NCBI GenBank assembly: GCA_046046315.1
Contig: JBJOKB010000024.1
Coordinates: 1-17,435, forward strand
DNA length: 17,435 bases
Source: ATZT02 sp046046315
GTDB lineage: Bacteria > Actinomycetota > Actinomycetes > S36-B12 > UBA5976
Direction: 5' to 3'
Of this stretch, positions 6,979 to 13,896 are shown in pieces (position 1 is the first letter of the stretch; the number at the start of each line of letters is the position of its first letter). The notes under the pieces are model-generated. The model searched no databases. It saw only the letters and a list, made by a program, of their open reading frames with translations, and was not told where the DNA came from. Both the position numbers and the translations under genes were made by a program.

Positions 6979-7937
6979 CTAATCCTGTTGTATTAGTTGA
7001 ATTGGTAAGAGCTGGTTTAGTGGAATCAGTTCATAGAGGACATGCAGTTTTATTAGATTCAAATGGAAAAGTTGAAATTTCCTTGGGGCAACCTAATTCA
7101 CCTATATTTCCCCGTAGTGCCATAAAACTTGCTCAAGCCACTGCAATGTTGCGCAGTGGTGCAAAGCTTGTTGAAGAAAGGCTAGCAATTTCATGTGCAT
7201 CTCATAGTGGTGAAGAAATACATAGAGAGTTAGTAAAGAAAATGTTAATTGACATTGGGTTAGATATTGATTCATTGCAATGTCCGCCAGATTTACCACT
7301 TGATCCCGCAACACAAATTGAGTATCTGAGTAAGGGAATGAAAGCAGAGCGATTAACAATGAATTGTTCTGGTAAGCACGCAGGAATGCTTACGGCTTGT
7401 GTTCAAAATAATTGGTCAATTAATAATTATCTAGACCAACAACATCCACTTCAAAAACTCATTGTTGAAACTATTGAAGATATGAGTGGCGAAAAAATAT
7501 TTAAATCAACGGTTGATGGGTGCGGAGCACCGCTTCACGCTGTCTCTTTAATTTCTTTGGCAAAAATTGCTCAAAATTCGGTTTTAGCAGATTTAAACAC
7601 TCCTCAAAGAAAAGTTGTTGATGCGGCAAGAAAATATCCAATTTATAATTCTGGAAATAAAAGAGATGTTGCACAATTTATGCAAATCGTTCCCGGTTTC
7701 TTTACTAAAGAAGGAGCAGAAGGAGTTCATGTCGGAGCACTGCCTGATGGGAGGGCATTTGCAGTTAAGTTTGAAGACGGATCTATGAGACCAAGAGCTA
7801 CTTTTGTGGTTTCAGTGCTTCGCTATTGGGGAGTTGACGAAAGTATTTTAGAAAAATTAAGTAATTTAGAGAAAACTCCAGTACTTGGAGGGGGAAAACC
7901 CGTAGGCTCAATGCAGGCACTTCCAATTGAAAGGTAA
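6975..7937 (+). CDS. L-asparaginase, Rhizobium etli (AnsA/asparaginase II-like) family
   Basis: This 320-residue enzyme belongs to the family typified by Rhizobium etli ReAV, unrelated in fold to E. coli asparaginases. It should hydrolyse L-asparagine to aspartate and ammonia. The catalytic Ser-Lys pair S48/K51 is in RSAIK. The second conserved Ser is in SHSGE (76-80). The zinc-site cluster is C131 and K134 in NCSGKHAGM plus C183 in DGCGAP, all equivalent to ReAV residues as I remember them. There is no signal peptide, so it acts in the cytosol. The ATG overlaps the ygfZ stop by 4 bp (ATGA), implying coupled translation. Release of ammonia fits the presence of glnR nearby, but no regulatory link is shown. 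Confidence 0.88.
   Translation: MTNPVVLVELVRAGLVESVHRGHAVLLDSNGKVEISLGQPNSPIFPRSAIKLAQATAMLRSGAKLVEERLAISCASHSGEEIHRELVKKMLIDIGLDIDSLQCPPDLPLDPATQIEYLSKGMKAERLTMNCSGKHAGMLTACVQNNWSINNYLDQQHPLQKLIVETIEDMSGEKIFKSTVDGCGAPLHAVSLISLAKIAQNSVLADLNTPQRKVVDAARKYPIYNSGNKRDVAQFMQIVPGFFTKEGAEGVHVGALPDGRAFAVKFEDGSMRPRATFVVSVLRYWGVDESILEKLSNLEKTPVLGGGKPVGSMQALPIER
7930..7934 (+). promoter_or_regulatory. Ribosome binding site of the DUF2516 gene
   Basis: AAAGG lies 7 bases before the ATG at 7942, inside the last codons and stop of the asparaginase gene. It supports this start for the small membrane protein. Confidence 0.6.
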
Positions 7938-7941
7938 TTAA

Positions 7942-8232
7942 ATGCCATTAAGTATGTACACATTAAATTTGGTTTTAGGATACATCTTCGTTGCTGTGAA
8001 AATTTGGGCATTCGTCGACGCAGTTACTCAAAAGAAAGAAGTATTCGCTGCTGTTGGTCGTCAATCAAAACTCTTTTGGTCTTCCCTGCTAGGAATATCT
8101 GTCTTGTCTCAATTCATTTCTGTTTGGACTCAAGGTTCAAATTACGGGATTCTTCAACTTGTAGGACTAATTTTGTCAATCGTATATTTGGTTGATCAAA
8201 GACCAAAAATGAACGAAATTAGAGGAAAGTAA
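7942..8232 (+). CDS. Small membrane protein, DUF2516 family
   Basis: This 96-residue protein has about three hydrophobic segments, near residues 8-28, 45-62 and 70-86, and a basic C-terminal tail. The segment KIWAFVDAVTQKKEVF and the ending resemble the actinobacterial DUF2516 family, whose function is unknown. It follows asparaginase by 4 bp, so it is the last gene of the nitrobindin-nur-ygfZ-asparaginase run. Its TAA directly abuts the stop of the convergent gpmA gene with no base between. A membrane location is predicted from hydrophobicity alone. Confidence 0.75.
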   Translation: MPLSMYTLNLVLGYIFVAVKIWAFVDAVTQKKEVFAAVGRQSKLFWSSLLGISVLSQFISVWTQGSNYGILQLVGLILSIVYLVDQRPKMNEIRGK

Positions 8233-8988
8233 TTACTTTTTTCCTTGATTAGCAACAGCGGCAATTGCTTCTGCTGCAGCGGTTGGATCTAGGTATTCTC
8301 CACCATTTTTAATTGGTTTAAAATTTTCATCCAATTCGTAAAGTAATGGGATTCCTGTAGGTAAATTCAATTTCGCAATATCTTCATCACTGATGTTTTC
8401 TAAATATTTGATTAATGCTCTCAGTGAGTTTCCATGTGCAACAATTAAAACTGTTTTTCCTGATTCTAAATCTGGAATGATTGATTCTTTCCAATATGGG
8501 ATTACTCGAGTTACTACATCTTTTAAGCATTCTGTGAGAGGTATCTCTTCTGGTTTCATTTCAGAATATTTTGAATCCTTATTTTGCGCATACTTGTCAT
8601 TTGGGTCAATTGGTGGAGGGGGAACATCAAAAGATCTTCTCCAAAGCATGAATTGTTCTTCACCGTATTTATCTAAAGTGTCTTTTTTGTTCAAACCCTG
8701 CAAGGCACCATAGTGACGTTCGTTTAATCGCCAGGTTCTCTTTGTTGGAATATCTTTTATTCCGGCAGCATCCAGTGCTAATTCAGAAGTTTTTATTGCT
8801 CTATTTAATAGAGAGGTATGTAAAGAATTAGGGATTAAACCCTTTCCCTTTATTAACTGACCGCCTCTTTTTGCTTCTTCAATTCCCTTTTCAGATAAGT
8901 CAACATCAACCCAACCAGTAAAAAGATTCAGGGCATTCCATTGGCTCTCACCGTGGCGTAACAAAATTAATTGATATTTTTTACTCAT
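8233..8988 (-). CDS. gpmA: 2,3-bisphosphoglycerate-dependent phosphoglycerate mutase
   Basis: This 251-residue dPGM interconverts 3- and 2-phosphoglycerate in glycolysis and gluconeogenesis. It has the phosphohistidine motif LLRHGESQWN (H12), the acid/base glutamate E90 in NERHYGALQG and the second histidine H185 in VAHGNSLRAL. TGWVDVDLSEKG near residue 24 is also typical. Its ATG follows the mshA stop directly (TAA then ATG), so it is very probably cotranscribed and translationally coupled with mshA. gpm near mshA is also seen in Streptomyces as I recall it. The C-terminus is alanine-rich and ends NQGKK. Confidence 0.96.
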   Translation of the reverse strand: MSKKYQLILLRHGESQWNALNLFTGWVDVDLSEKGIEEAKRGGQLIKGKGLIPNSLHTSLLNRAIKTSELALDAAGIKDIPTKRTWRLNERHYGALQGLNKKDTLDKYGEEQFMLWRRSFDVPPPPIDPNDKYAQNKDSKYSEMKPEEIPLTECLKDVVTRVIPYWKESIIPDLESGKTVLIVAHGNSLRALIKYLENISDEDIAKLNLPTGIPLLYELDENFKPIKNGGEYLDPTAAAEAIAAVANQGKK

Positions 8989-10260
8989 TTAAATAGCCCT
9001 CAAATTTCTAATAGTTTTTGGTTTAGTAACGAGTGCTTTTTGGTAAACCTGAATCAGGCCTGCAACAGTCTTATCCCAGCTAAATTTAAGTGCGTGATCT
9101 CTTGCCCCTAGTTTAAGTTGAACTAATTTACTTTCATTTAAACAAACCTGAGCTAATGCCTCGGACCAAGTTCTTGGATCATGGCCATTAACTAAAATTC
9201 CACTTTTATTATCTGCAACAGTTGTTTTTAATCCACCAACGTTTGTTGCAATTACTGGTGTTCCACATGCTTGAGCCTCTACAGCAACTAAGCCAAAGGA
9301 TTCGGAGTAAGAAGGAACTGCGACTAAGGTTGAGGCTTTATAAAGTGTTGCTAATTTTTCTCGCGAAGATGGTGGTAAAAAGATCACATTTTCTTTGATA
9401 TTCAGTTCGCTAACCAAAGAAATCAAGGCATCAGGTTTATCAAATCCAGTTCCAGATAGTCCTCCGCAGATTACAACTCGCACTCTATTTTTTAGATTTG
9501 GATTATCCGCTATGAATTGGTGGGTTGCTTTAATTAAAACATCAGGTGCTTTTAGCGGCTGAACTCTTCCAACAAATGTAAAGACAATTGCATCTTGTGG
9601 AATACCTAATTCTTTTCGAGCAAGACTTTGATCTCCTGGACTAAAAATTTCAAGGTCGACACCTGGATTTACTACAGTTACGTGTTCACTATCTGCATGA
9701 TAAAGATTTATTAAATCTTGCGCTTCAGCTTCAGTGTTTGCAACTAATTGAGTCGCTGCATCAACAACTTGCTGTTCACCAATTTCTCTTTCGGTTGGTT
9801 CAGGAGTATCACCGATTGCAAGAGTAGAATTTTTAACTTTTGCCATTGTGTGCATTGAGTGCACTAGTGGAACATTCCATCTTTCTGATGCAACCCAACC
9901 AACTTGTCCGCTTAACCAATAGTGTGAATGGATTAATTGATAATGGCCTTCTTTTTGAGTTGCTTCTTCTCGTAAGACTCCAGCACTTAATGCGCAAAGT
10001 TGTGAAGGAAGACTCTGTTTTGATAATCCTTCAAAAGGACCTGCAGTAATTTGTTTAACTTTTACACCGTCAAATAATTGAGTTTCGTTTTTTAAAGATC
10101 CAGAGGTTCTTCTTGTAAATATGTCAACAGCAATTCCTTGCTGGGCAAGTCTTTTTGCAGTCTCAACAACATAAACATTTAATCCACCGGCGTCTCCAAC
10201 ACCTGGTTGATCTAATGGAGAAGTATGAACAGACAAAAGTGCAACTTGATTCAAATTCAT
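8989..10260 (-). CDS. mshA: D-inositol-3-phosphate glycosyltransferase (mycothiol MshA)
   Basis: MshA is a GT4 glycosyltransferase that joins UDP-GlcNAc to 1L-myo-inositol 1-phosphate, the first step of mycothiol synthesis. The 423 residues start with the MshA-typical VALLSVHTSPLDQPGVGDAG, in which the glycine-rich loop binds the nucleotide sugar. The GT4 retaining E-x7-E motif is E320/E328 in ESFGLVAVEAQACGTPV. TFVGRVQPLKAPDVLI marks the start of the second Rossmann domain. The gene ends exactly where gpmA begins. Upstream are 78 bp before phoU, which has the same orientation. An AAGGA is 11 bases from the ATG, and a TAATAT nearby could be a -10 box. Confidence 0.95.
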   Translation of the reverse strand: MNLNQVALLSVHTSPLDQPGVGDAGGLNVYVVETAKRLAQQGIAVDIFTRRTSGSLKNETQLFDGVKVKQITAGPFEGLSKQSLPSQLCALSAGVLREEATQKEGHYQLIHSHYWLSGQVGWVASERWNVPLVHSMHTMAKVKNSTLAIGDTPEPTEREIGEQQVVDAATQLVANTEAEAQDLINLYHADSEHVTVVNPGVDLEIFSPGDQSLARKELGIPQDAIVFTFVGRVQPLKAPDVLIKATHQFIADNPNLKNRVRVVICGGLSGTGFDKPDALISLVSELNIKENVIFLPPSSREKLATLYKASTLVAVPSYSESFGLVAVEAQACGTPVIATNVGGLKTTVADNKSGILVNGHDPRTWSEALAQVCLNESKLVQLKLGARDHALKFSWDKTVAGLIQVYQKALVTKPKTIRNLRAI

Positions 10261-10338
10261 ACTTATATTATTCCTTATTTAAATTTGAAGATTTAATGTG
10301 AGGTTGATTACTGAGAGAAAATTGCTTTAATTGTCGGT
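10261..10338 (-). promoter_or_regulatory. phoU-mshA spacer, possible mshA promoter
   Basis: This AT-rich 78 bp spacer separates two minus-strand genes. On the minus strand it holds AAGGA and TAATAT just before the mshA ATG, so either a weak ribosome site or a -10 element of a leaderless start could operate. I see no GC-rich hairpin that would end phoU transcription; a TTAAAT/ATTTAA repeat at 10279-10296 is AT-only. An independent mshA promoter is plausible but not demonstrated. Confidence 0.35.
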
Positions 10339-10998
10339 TTAATGTAAAACAGTGTCTATGTAAGCTTCGCCAGTTAAAACATGGATGATTCTACGCGCGA
10401 TGCTAACCGCATGGTCTGCAAATCTTTCGTAGTAACGAGAAAGCAAAGTTACATCAACTGCTGCCTCAACTCCGTGTTTCCAGTCCGGAGACAACACAAT
10501 TCTGAATAGTTCTCGATGTAAGGCATCGACTTTGTCATCTGACTTTTGTATTTCTTGAGCTAAAGCGACATCAGGATTTGTCACAAGTCTTGAAAGTTGA
10601 TTTGTTAATTCTTCTGCAAGGTGACCTAGAGTTCTAAATGTTTCAACCAATTCATCTGGAACTGCTCTTGCTGGATAACGAAGTCTGGCTGACTTGGCAA
10701 CATGTACTGCTAAATCTCCCATGCGTTCCATTGAACTGGCAATTCTCATACTTCCTAAAACACTTCTTAATTCAGTTGCAACTGGTTGTTGTTTTGCGGT
10801 GAGCATCGTGCAACGTTCATCTAAAGCTGAAGCTAAATCATTTAATAAAACATCAGATTCGATAACTCTTTCTGCGATTTCACGATCTGCAAATAAGAGA
10901 GACTCTGTGGCCTTGTTAATGGCTTTACCAACAAGTTCGGCCATTTGTGAGATGTCATTATTAATGGCAACAATTTCTTCATGAAAAAGGTCGCGCAT
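10339..10998 (-). CDS. phoU: Phosphate-transport regulator PhoU
   Basis: This 219-residue, mostly helical protein has the two-fold repeat of PhoU: MRDLFHEEIVAINNDISQMA and the later SMERMGDLAVHVAKSARLRY (first repeat), and a matching RYYERFADHAVSIARRI (second repeat) with the E-x2-(G/A)-D metal-binding motif. PhoU links Pst transporter activity to the SenX3-type kinase and restrains the phosphate-starvation response. I choose the ATG at 10998, two codons inside the longest frame, because AGGAG lies 6 bases before it and family members begin MRD. No pst genes are adjacent. Instead phoU is divergent from senX3-regX3, as in Streptomyces phoU/phoR-phoP from memory. Confidence 0.95.
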   Translation of the reverse strand: MRDLFHEEIVAINNDISQMAELVGKAINKATESLLFADREIAERVIESDVLLNDLASALDERCTMLTAKQQPVATELRSVLGSMRIASSMERMGDLAVHVAKSARLRYPARAVPDELVETFRTLGHLAEELTNQLSRLVTNPDVALAQEIQKSDDKVDALHRELFRIVLSPDWKHGVEAAVDVTLLSRYYERFADHAVSIARRIIHVLTGEAYIDTVLH

Positions 10999-11004
10999 AA
11001 TCAT

Positions 11005-11050
11005 CTCCTGAGTTTCTTTAATTATAAATCAACTATTGCCATACTTTCAT
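11005..11050 (-). promoter_or_regulatory. phoU promoter and ribosome site
   Basis: Reading the minus strand there is a -35-like ATGAAA (complement of 11045-11050), an 18 bp spacer, a perfect -10 TATAAT (complement of 11021-11026), then AGGAG (complement of 11005-11009) 6 bases before the ATG at 10998. The predicted leader is about 16 nt. This is the best sigma-A-type promoter in the window. A related GTGAAA lies just upstream of the -35, an 8 bp-spaced repeat where a Pho regulator could sit. Confidence 0.65.
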
Positions 11051-11052
11051 GA

Positions 11053-11095
11053 TTTCACGCACAAATATGGATTAAATAATGAATACAGGGTGAAA
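11053..11095. promoter_or_regulatory. Possible RegX3/Pho operator elements between phoU and senX3
   Basis: TTTCAC at 11053-11058 and GTGAAA at 11090-11095 form an inverted pair 31 bp apart in the divergent region. TTTCAT at 11045-11050 repeats the first half at 8 bp spacing. GTGAA-type half sites resemble GTTCAC-like Pho boxes, but the spacing differs from the usual 11 bp direct repeats, so this is tentative. Confidence 0.3.
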
Positions 11096-11108
11096 GACAA
11101 GCAAATTT

Positions 11109-11114
11109 TAGACT
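11109..11114 (+). promoter_or_regulatory. Possible -10 box of senX3-regX3
   Basis: TAGACT is the same hexamer as before the nitrobindin gene and would give a leader of about 47 nt to the ATG at 11168. No -35 match is seen at the expected distance. The only purine-rich ribosome-site candidate, GGGGG at 11162-11166, is very close to the ATG. Confidence 0.35.
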
Positions 11115-11167
11115 AACTAGGCAGAACTAAGTGGTGGGAAATGAGGGTTAGAAACTAATCTGGGGGC

Positions 11168-12310
11168 ATGGAATTAATTGGGGGTCTTGTTGTAGGGCTA
11201 CTAATTGGATCCTTTGGGGTTTTCTATTGGTATAAAAACAAGAACCAACAAGAATTAAATAACACAGCATCAAGTAGTCCGAGAAATTTACTGTTCAAAT
11301 TAATTCAATCTCTTCCAGATATTGTTATCTGGGTCGATGGAAATAACCGAGTAAAATACGCCTCCGAAATTGCATTAAGTCTAAATATTGCTAGAGACGA
11401 TAAAATACAGATTTCTGCACTCGAAACTTTGATTGAGATGGCTAGAAAAATAGATGAGCCAATATTGAAAAAAGTTAAAGCAAAACGTCCATTAGGTATA
11501 GCAAAACTTAATTTAGATACTTGGGTCTTAAAACTTGAACGTGGCGAAGTTTTACTTTGGGCACAAAACAACTCCGTAGTGAGCAGAGTTGAAACAGTTA
11601 GACGAGATTTTGTAGCAAACATTAGCCACGAATTGAAGACTCCAGTTGGTGCCTTATCCCTTTTATCTGAAGCAATTGAAGAAGCAGGAAATGATTCAGA
11701 AGCAATCCAAAAATTTGCAAAAAGAATTGGCCCAGAAACAAAAAGATTGACAAATGTAATAAGAGATATTATTGATTTATCGCAAGTTCAATCTGACGAT
11801 CCTCTTGCAACAGCAAATCCTGTAGAAGTGGACAGGATAATTAATGATGCAGTTGATGCGGTTCAACTTTTAGCCGACTTACATACAGTTGAAATTGTTC
11901 AGGTGAAATCTCCTGATGTAAAAATTGTGGGTGATGAGTATCAGTTAGTTATGGCTGTGCGAAATCTTTTAACAAACGCTATAACTTTCTCCCCAGTTAA
12001 TTCCCGAATTACTGTGGGATCAAAATTAAAAGATGGAGTAGTTGAAATTACTGTATCTGATCAAGGAATAGGTATCAGCTTAGAAAATCAAAGTAGAATT
12101 TTTGAACGTTTTTATCGAGTTGATCCTGCAAGATCGAGAAGTACCGGAGGTACTGGTTTAGGTTTAGCAATTGTTAAACACGTTTGTGAAAATCATGGTG
12201 GTGAAGTTTCAGTTTGGTCAGTTCCTGGACAAGGATCAACTTTTACAATGAAGTTTCCGCAAATGGAAGAAGAATCAATAATTGAAAATAGTAAGGAATT
12301 AAGTTCATGA
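11168..12310 (+). CDS. senX3: Sensor histidine kinase SenX3/PhoR-type
   Basis: This 380-residue membrane kinase senses phosphate status with PhoU and phosphorylates RegX3. One hydrophobic segment at residues 3-21 anchors it and is followed by lysines. A PAS-like region spans roughly 40-130. The HisKA box FVANISHELKTPVGAL carries the phosphorylated H154. The ATPase domain shows the N-box NLLTNAITFSP, DQGIGIS and GGTGLGLAIVKHV. Mycobacterial SenX3 is about 410 residues with a longer N-terminus; here only one membrane pass is evident. The in-frame ATG at 11141 is followed by a stop, which supports the start at 11168. The stop overlaps the regX3 start by 4 bp (ATGA). Confidence 0.94.
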   Translation: MELIGGLVVGLLIGSFGVFYWYKNKNQQELNNTASSSPRNLLFKLIQSLPDIVIWVDGNNRVKYASEIALSLNIARDDKIQISALETLIEMARKIDEPILKKVKAKRPLGIAKLNLDTWVLKLERGEVLLWAQNNSVVSRVETVRRDFVANISHELKTPVGALSLLSEAIEEAGNDSEAIQKFAKRIGPETKRLTNVIRDIIDLSQVQSDDPLATANPVEVDRIINDAVDAVQLLADLHTVEIVQVKSPDVKIVGDEYQLVMAVRNLLTNAITFSPVNSRITVGSKLKDGVVEITVSDQGIGISLENQSRIFERFYRVDPARSRSTGGTGLGLAIVKHVCENHGGEVSVWSVPGQGSTFTMKFPQMEEESIIENSKELSS

Positions 12311-12990
12311 CAAAAATTTTGTTAGTTGAAGATGAGGAATCATTCAGAGAAGGTTTGTCATTCATGCTTTCAAAAGAAGGTTATGACGTTATTACCTCAG
12401 ATAATGGAATAGATGCAATTACTAAATTTGAACAAAACGGTGCAGATTTAATTTTGTTAGATGTTATGCTTCCTGGTCAATCTGGTTTAGAGGTATGTAA
12501 GAAATTACGAACTATGACAAAAGTGCCGATAATCATGCTAACTGCAAAAGATACAGAACTTGATAAAGTTCTCGGTTTGGAAATTGGAGCAGATGATTAC
12601 ATTACAAAACCATTTTCTAGCAGAGAATTACTTGCAAGGGTCAAGGCAATTCTTAGAAGAATTGGTGGGGTTGAAGAAAAAAATTCTGTCTTAGAAATAG
12701 GACCAGTTCGAGTCGACACCGAACGACATATCGTGACCGTTGATGGAATAGAGCAATCTTTGCCACTAAAAGAATTCGATCTCCTTGTCTATTTAATGCA
12801 GAATGCTGGAAGAGTTTTGACACGTGTTCAATTAATTGATCGCATTTGGGGTAGTGATTATTTTGGTGACACCAAAACTTTGGACGTTCATGTTAAAAGA
12901 CTTCGTTCTCGAATAGAAAAAGATGCAGCTAATCCAAAATATATTCAGACAATTAGAGGTCTGGGTTATAAGTTCGAAAACGTTAAATAG
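12307..12990 (+). CDS. regX3: Response regulator RegX3/PhoP-type
   Basis: This 227-residue OmpR/PhoB regulator has a canonical receiver: E8-D9 acidic pair, phosphoacceptor D52 in LILLDVMLPG, T79 and K101 in ITKPF. The C-terminal winged helix includes LPLKEFDLLVYLMQNAGRVL and DTKTLDVHVKRLRSRIE. It activates phosphate-starvation genes and is translationally coupled to its kinase through the ATGA overlap. Unlike the GlnR protein in this window, every phosphotransfer residue is intact. Its TAG is 2 bp from the stop of the convergent lipoprotein gene. Its likely targets include phoU, but that is inference. Confidence 0.95.
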   Translation: MTKILLVEDEESFREGLSFMLSKEGYDVITSDNGIDAITKFEQNGADLILLDVMLPGQSGLEVCKKLRTMTKVPIIMLTAKDTELDKVLGLEIGADDYITKPFSSRELLARVKAILRRIGGVEEKNSVLEIGPVRVDTERHIVTVDGIEQSLPLKEFDLLVYLMQNAGRVLTRVQLIDRIWGSDYFGDTKTLDVHVKRLRSRIEKDAANPKYIQTIRGLGYKFENVK

Positions 12991-12992
12991 AT

Positions 12993-13808
12993 TTAAAAAT
13001 TAAAAGGTGCATCATTGCCAAGAGTAAGCACCAAATTAGTAGTGGTTAAATCAACATCCTCAACAAGTGCCCCCACTGAAAGTAATTTGGCAAGGGCTTC
13101 TGCTTTTGATTGCAAACCTGCACCATAAACAATTTGGGTCTTAGCAGTGTCTTTGTTAGGGGCATCTGCAACTTCAGTTATTTTCATGCCTTGAACCTGT
13201 AAAGAATCTGCAACAACGCGAGCAAATCCTGAACGTCTTGTTCCATTCAGAACAGAAATGCTCACACCTTCGAGGGAACCGGCAATGATTTCTCTACCTT
13301 CAACTGCTGCAGAAATTGGAGCTTCAGAGACTGGGTTTGCATTTGCATATATTCCAGTGTTAGGTACCACAAGAACTGTTTGATCAACAATTCCTGCATT
13401 TTTAAAAACAAAAGTAATTTTAACAAAACTTGATTGACGAGGGGTAAATTCAATTAAATCAACATGTGGGGAATCTGCACTTATGCCTAAATTTATAAAG
13501 TCTCTTGCTGGAATATTTATTTCGTTAGCAGGACTAAATACGACTGATTTTGGTGCAGGATTTTCAACTGACACGCTGACGAGTTGATCATCTTTTAATC
13601 CGCTATTACTGATTGTTGCAACAACTGTTGCAGCATTTGTTTCACCTTTTGCAATTACAACATTTTGTACATATATGTCACCAATTGATGAATTGGCCCC
13701 GCTTCCAACTGGACCTTGAATATTTGTTAAAGCGTTAGGACCAGCAGCGCAACCTGTCATAAATAAAATAACTGCAATAGCTGAAATAAATGATTTATAT
13801 GCACGCAT
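12993..13808 (-). CDS. Lipoprotein with LpqE-like domain and C-terminal LytR_C domain
   Basis: From the ATG at 13808 the protein has 271 residues; an in-frame TTG at 13817 would add three. A lipoprotein signal peptide ends in MTGC with C20 as lipidation site, although M replaces the usual Leu at -3. Residues about 40-155 form a beta-rich domain resembling mycobacterial LpqE in segment order (GDIYVQNVVI, VVATISNSG, VKITFVFKNAGIVDQTVLVVP). From about residue 180 the sequence ISVLNGTRRSGFARVVADSL and QIVYGAGLQSKAEALAKLL matches a LytR_C domain, normally found on cell-wall LytR-CpsA-Psr proteins. lpqE is also divergent from carD in Mycobacterium, as I recall. The function is unknown; a cell-envelope role is inferred. 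Confidence 0.8.
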   Translation of the reverse strand: MRAYKSFISAIAVILFMTGCAAGPNALTNIQGPVGSGANSSIGDIYVQNVVIAKGETNAATVVATISNSGLKDDQLVSVSVENPAPKSVVFSPANEINIPARDFINLGISADSPHVDLIEFTPRQSSFVKITFVFKNAGIVDQTVLVVPNTGIYANANPVSEAPISAAVEGREIIAGSLEGVSISVLNGTRRSGFARVVADSLQVQGMKITEVADAPNKDTAKTQIVYGAGLQSKAEALAKLLSVGALVEDVDLTTTNLVLTLGNDAPFNF

Positions 13809-13816
13809 AATTCTCA

Positions 13817-13822
13817 ATTCTA
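13817..13822 (-). promoter_or_regulatory. -10 box of the lipoprotein gene (probable leaderless)
   Basis: On the minus strand TAGAAT, preceded by TTGGG, lies 8 bases before the ATG at 13808. This spacing puts the transcription start at or next to the ATG. There is no ribosome-site-like sequence between them, which supports a leaderless message and the ATG over the TTG start. Confidence 0.5.
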
Positions 13823-13844
13823 CCCAATGAGAGGTGAAGGCATG

Positions 13845-13860
13845 AGCCCAGTATTGGGCT
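13845..13860. repeat. Perfect palindrome between carD and lipoprotein promoters
   Basis: AGCCCA and TGGGCT are perfect complements separated by GTAT, forming a 6 bp stem with a 4-base loop. It lies 2 bp before the carD -10 box and 22 bp from the lipoprotein -10 box, so it overlaps the spacer or -35 zone of both. A related CCCAAT at 13823-13828 pairs with ATTGGG at 13853-13858. There is no T-run, so it is more likely an operator than a terminator. Confidence 0.5.
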
Positions 13861-13862
13861 GG

Positions 13863-13868
13863 TAGAAT
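13863..13868 (+). promoter_or_regulatory. Extended -10 box of carD
   Basis: TGG-TAGAAT is an extended -10 element (TGN before the hexamer). Transcription starting near 13875 would give a leader of about 22 nt containing AAAGG at 13882-13886, 10 bases before the carD ATG. There is no good -35, as expected for an extended -10 promoter. Confidence 0.55.
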
Positions 13869-13896
13869 AGGGGAATTAACGAAAGGTATTTCTTAA

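Noticed and set aside
8004..8195. 63-codon + frame overlapping the DUF2516 gene
   Set aside because: It is out of frame with the convincing membrane protein that has a ribosome site; no hydrophobic or family pattern is seen.
10279..10296. TTAAAT/ATTTAA inverted repeat in the phoU-mshA gap
   Set aside because: It is a six-base stem of only A/T pairs without a T-run. It is too weak for an intrinsic terminator and expected by chance in AT-rich DNA.
11002..11004. Upstream ATG for phoU
   Set aside because: It touches the AGGAG with no spacer, whereas the ATG at 10998 has a 6-base spacer and gives the family-typical MRD start.
13845..13860. Palindrome read as a Rho-independent terminator
   Set aside because: It lies between divergent promoters, where no transcript needs to end, and no T-run follows on either strand.
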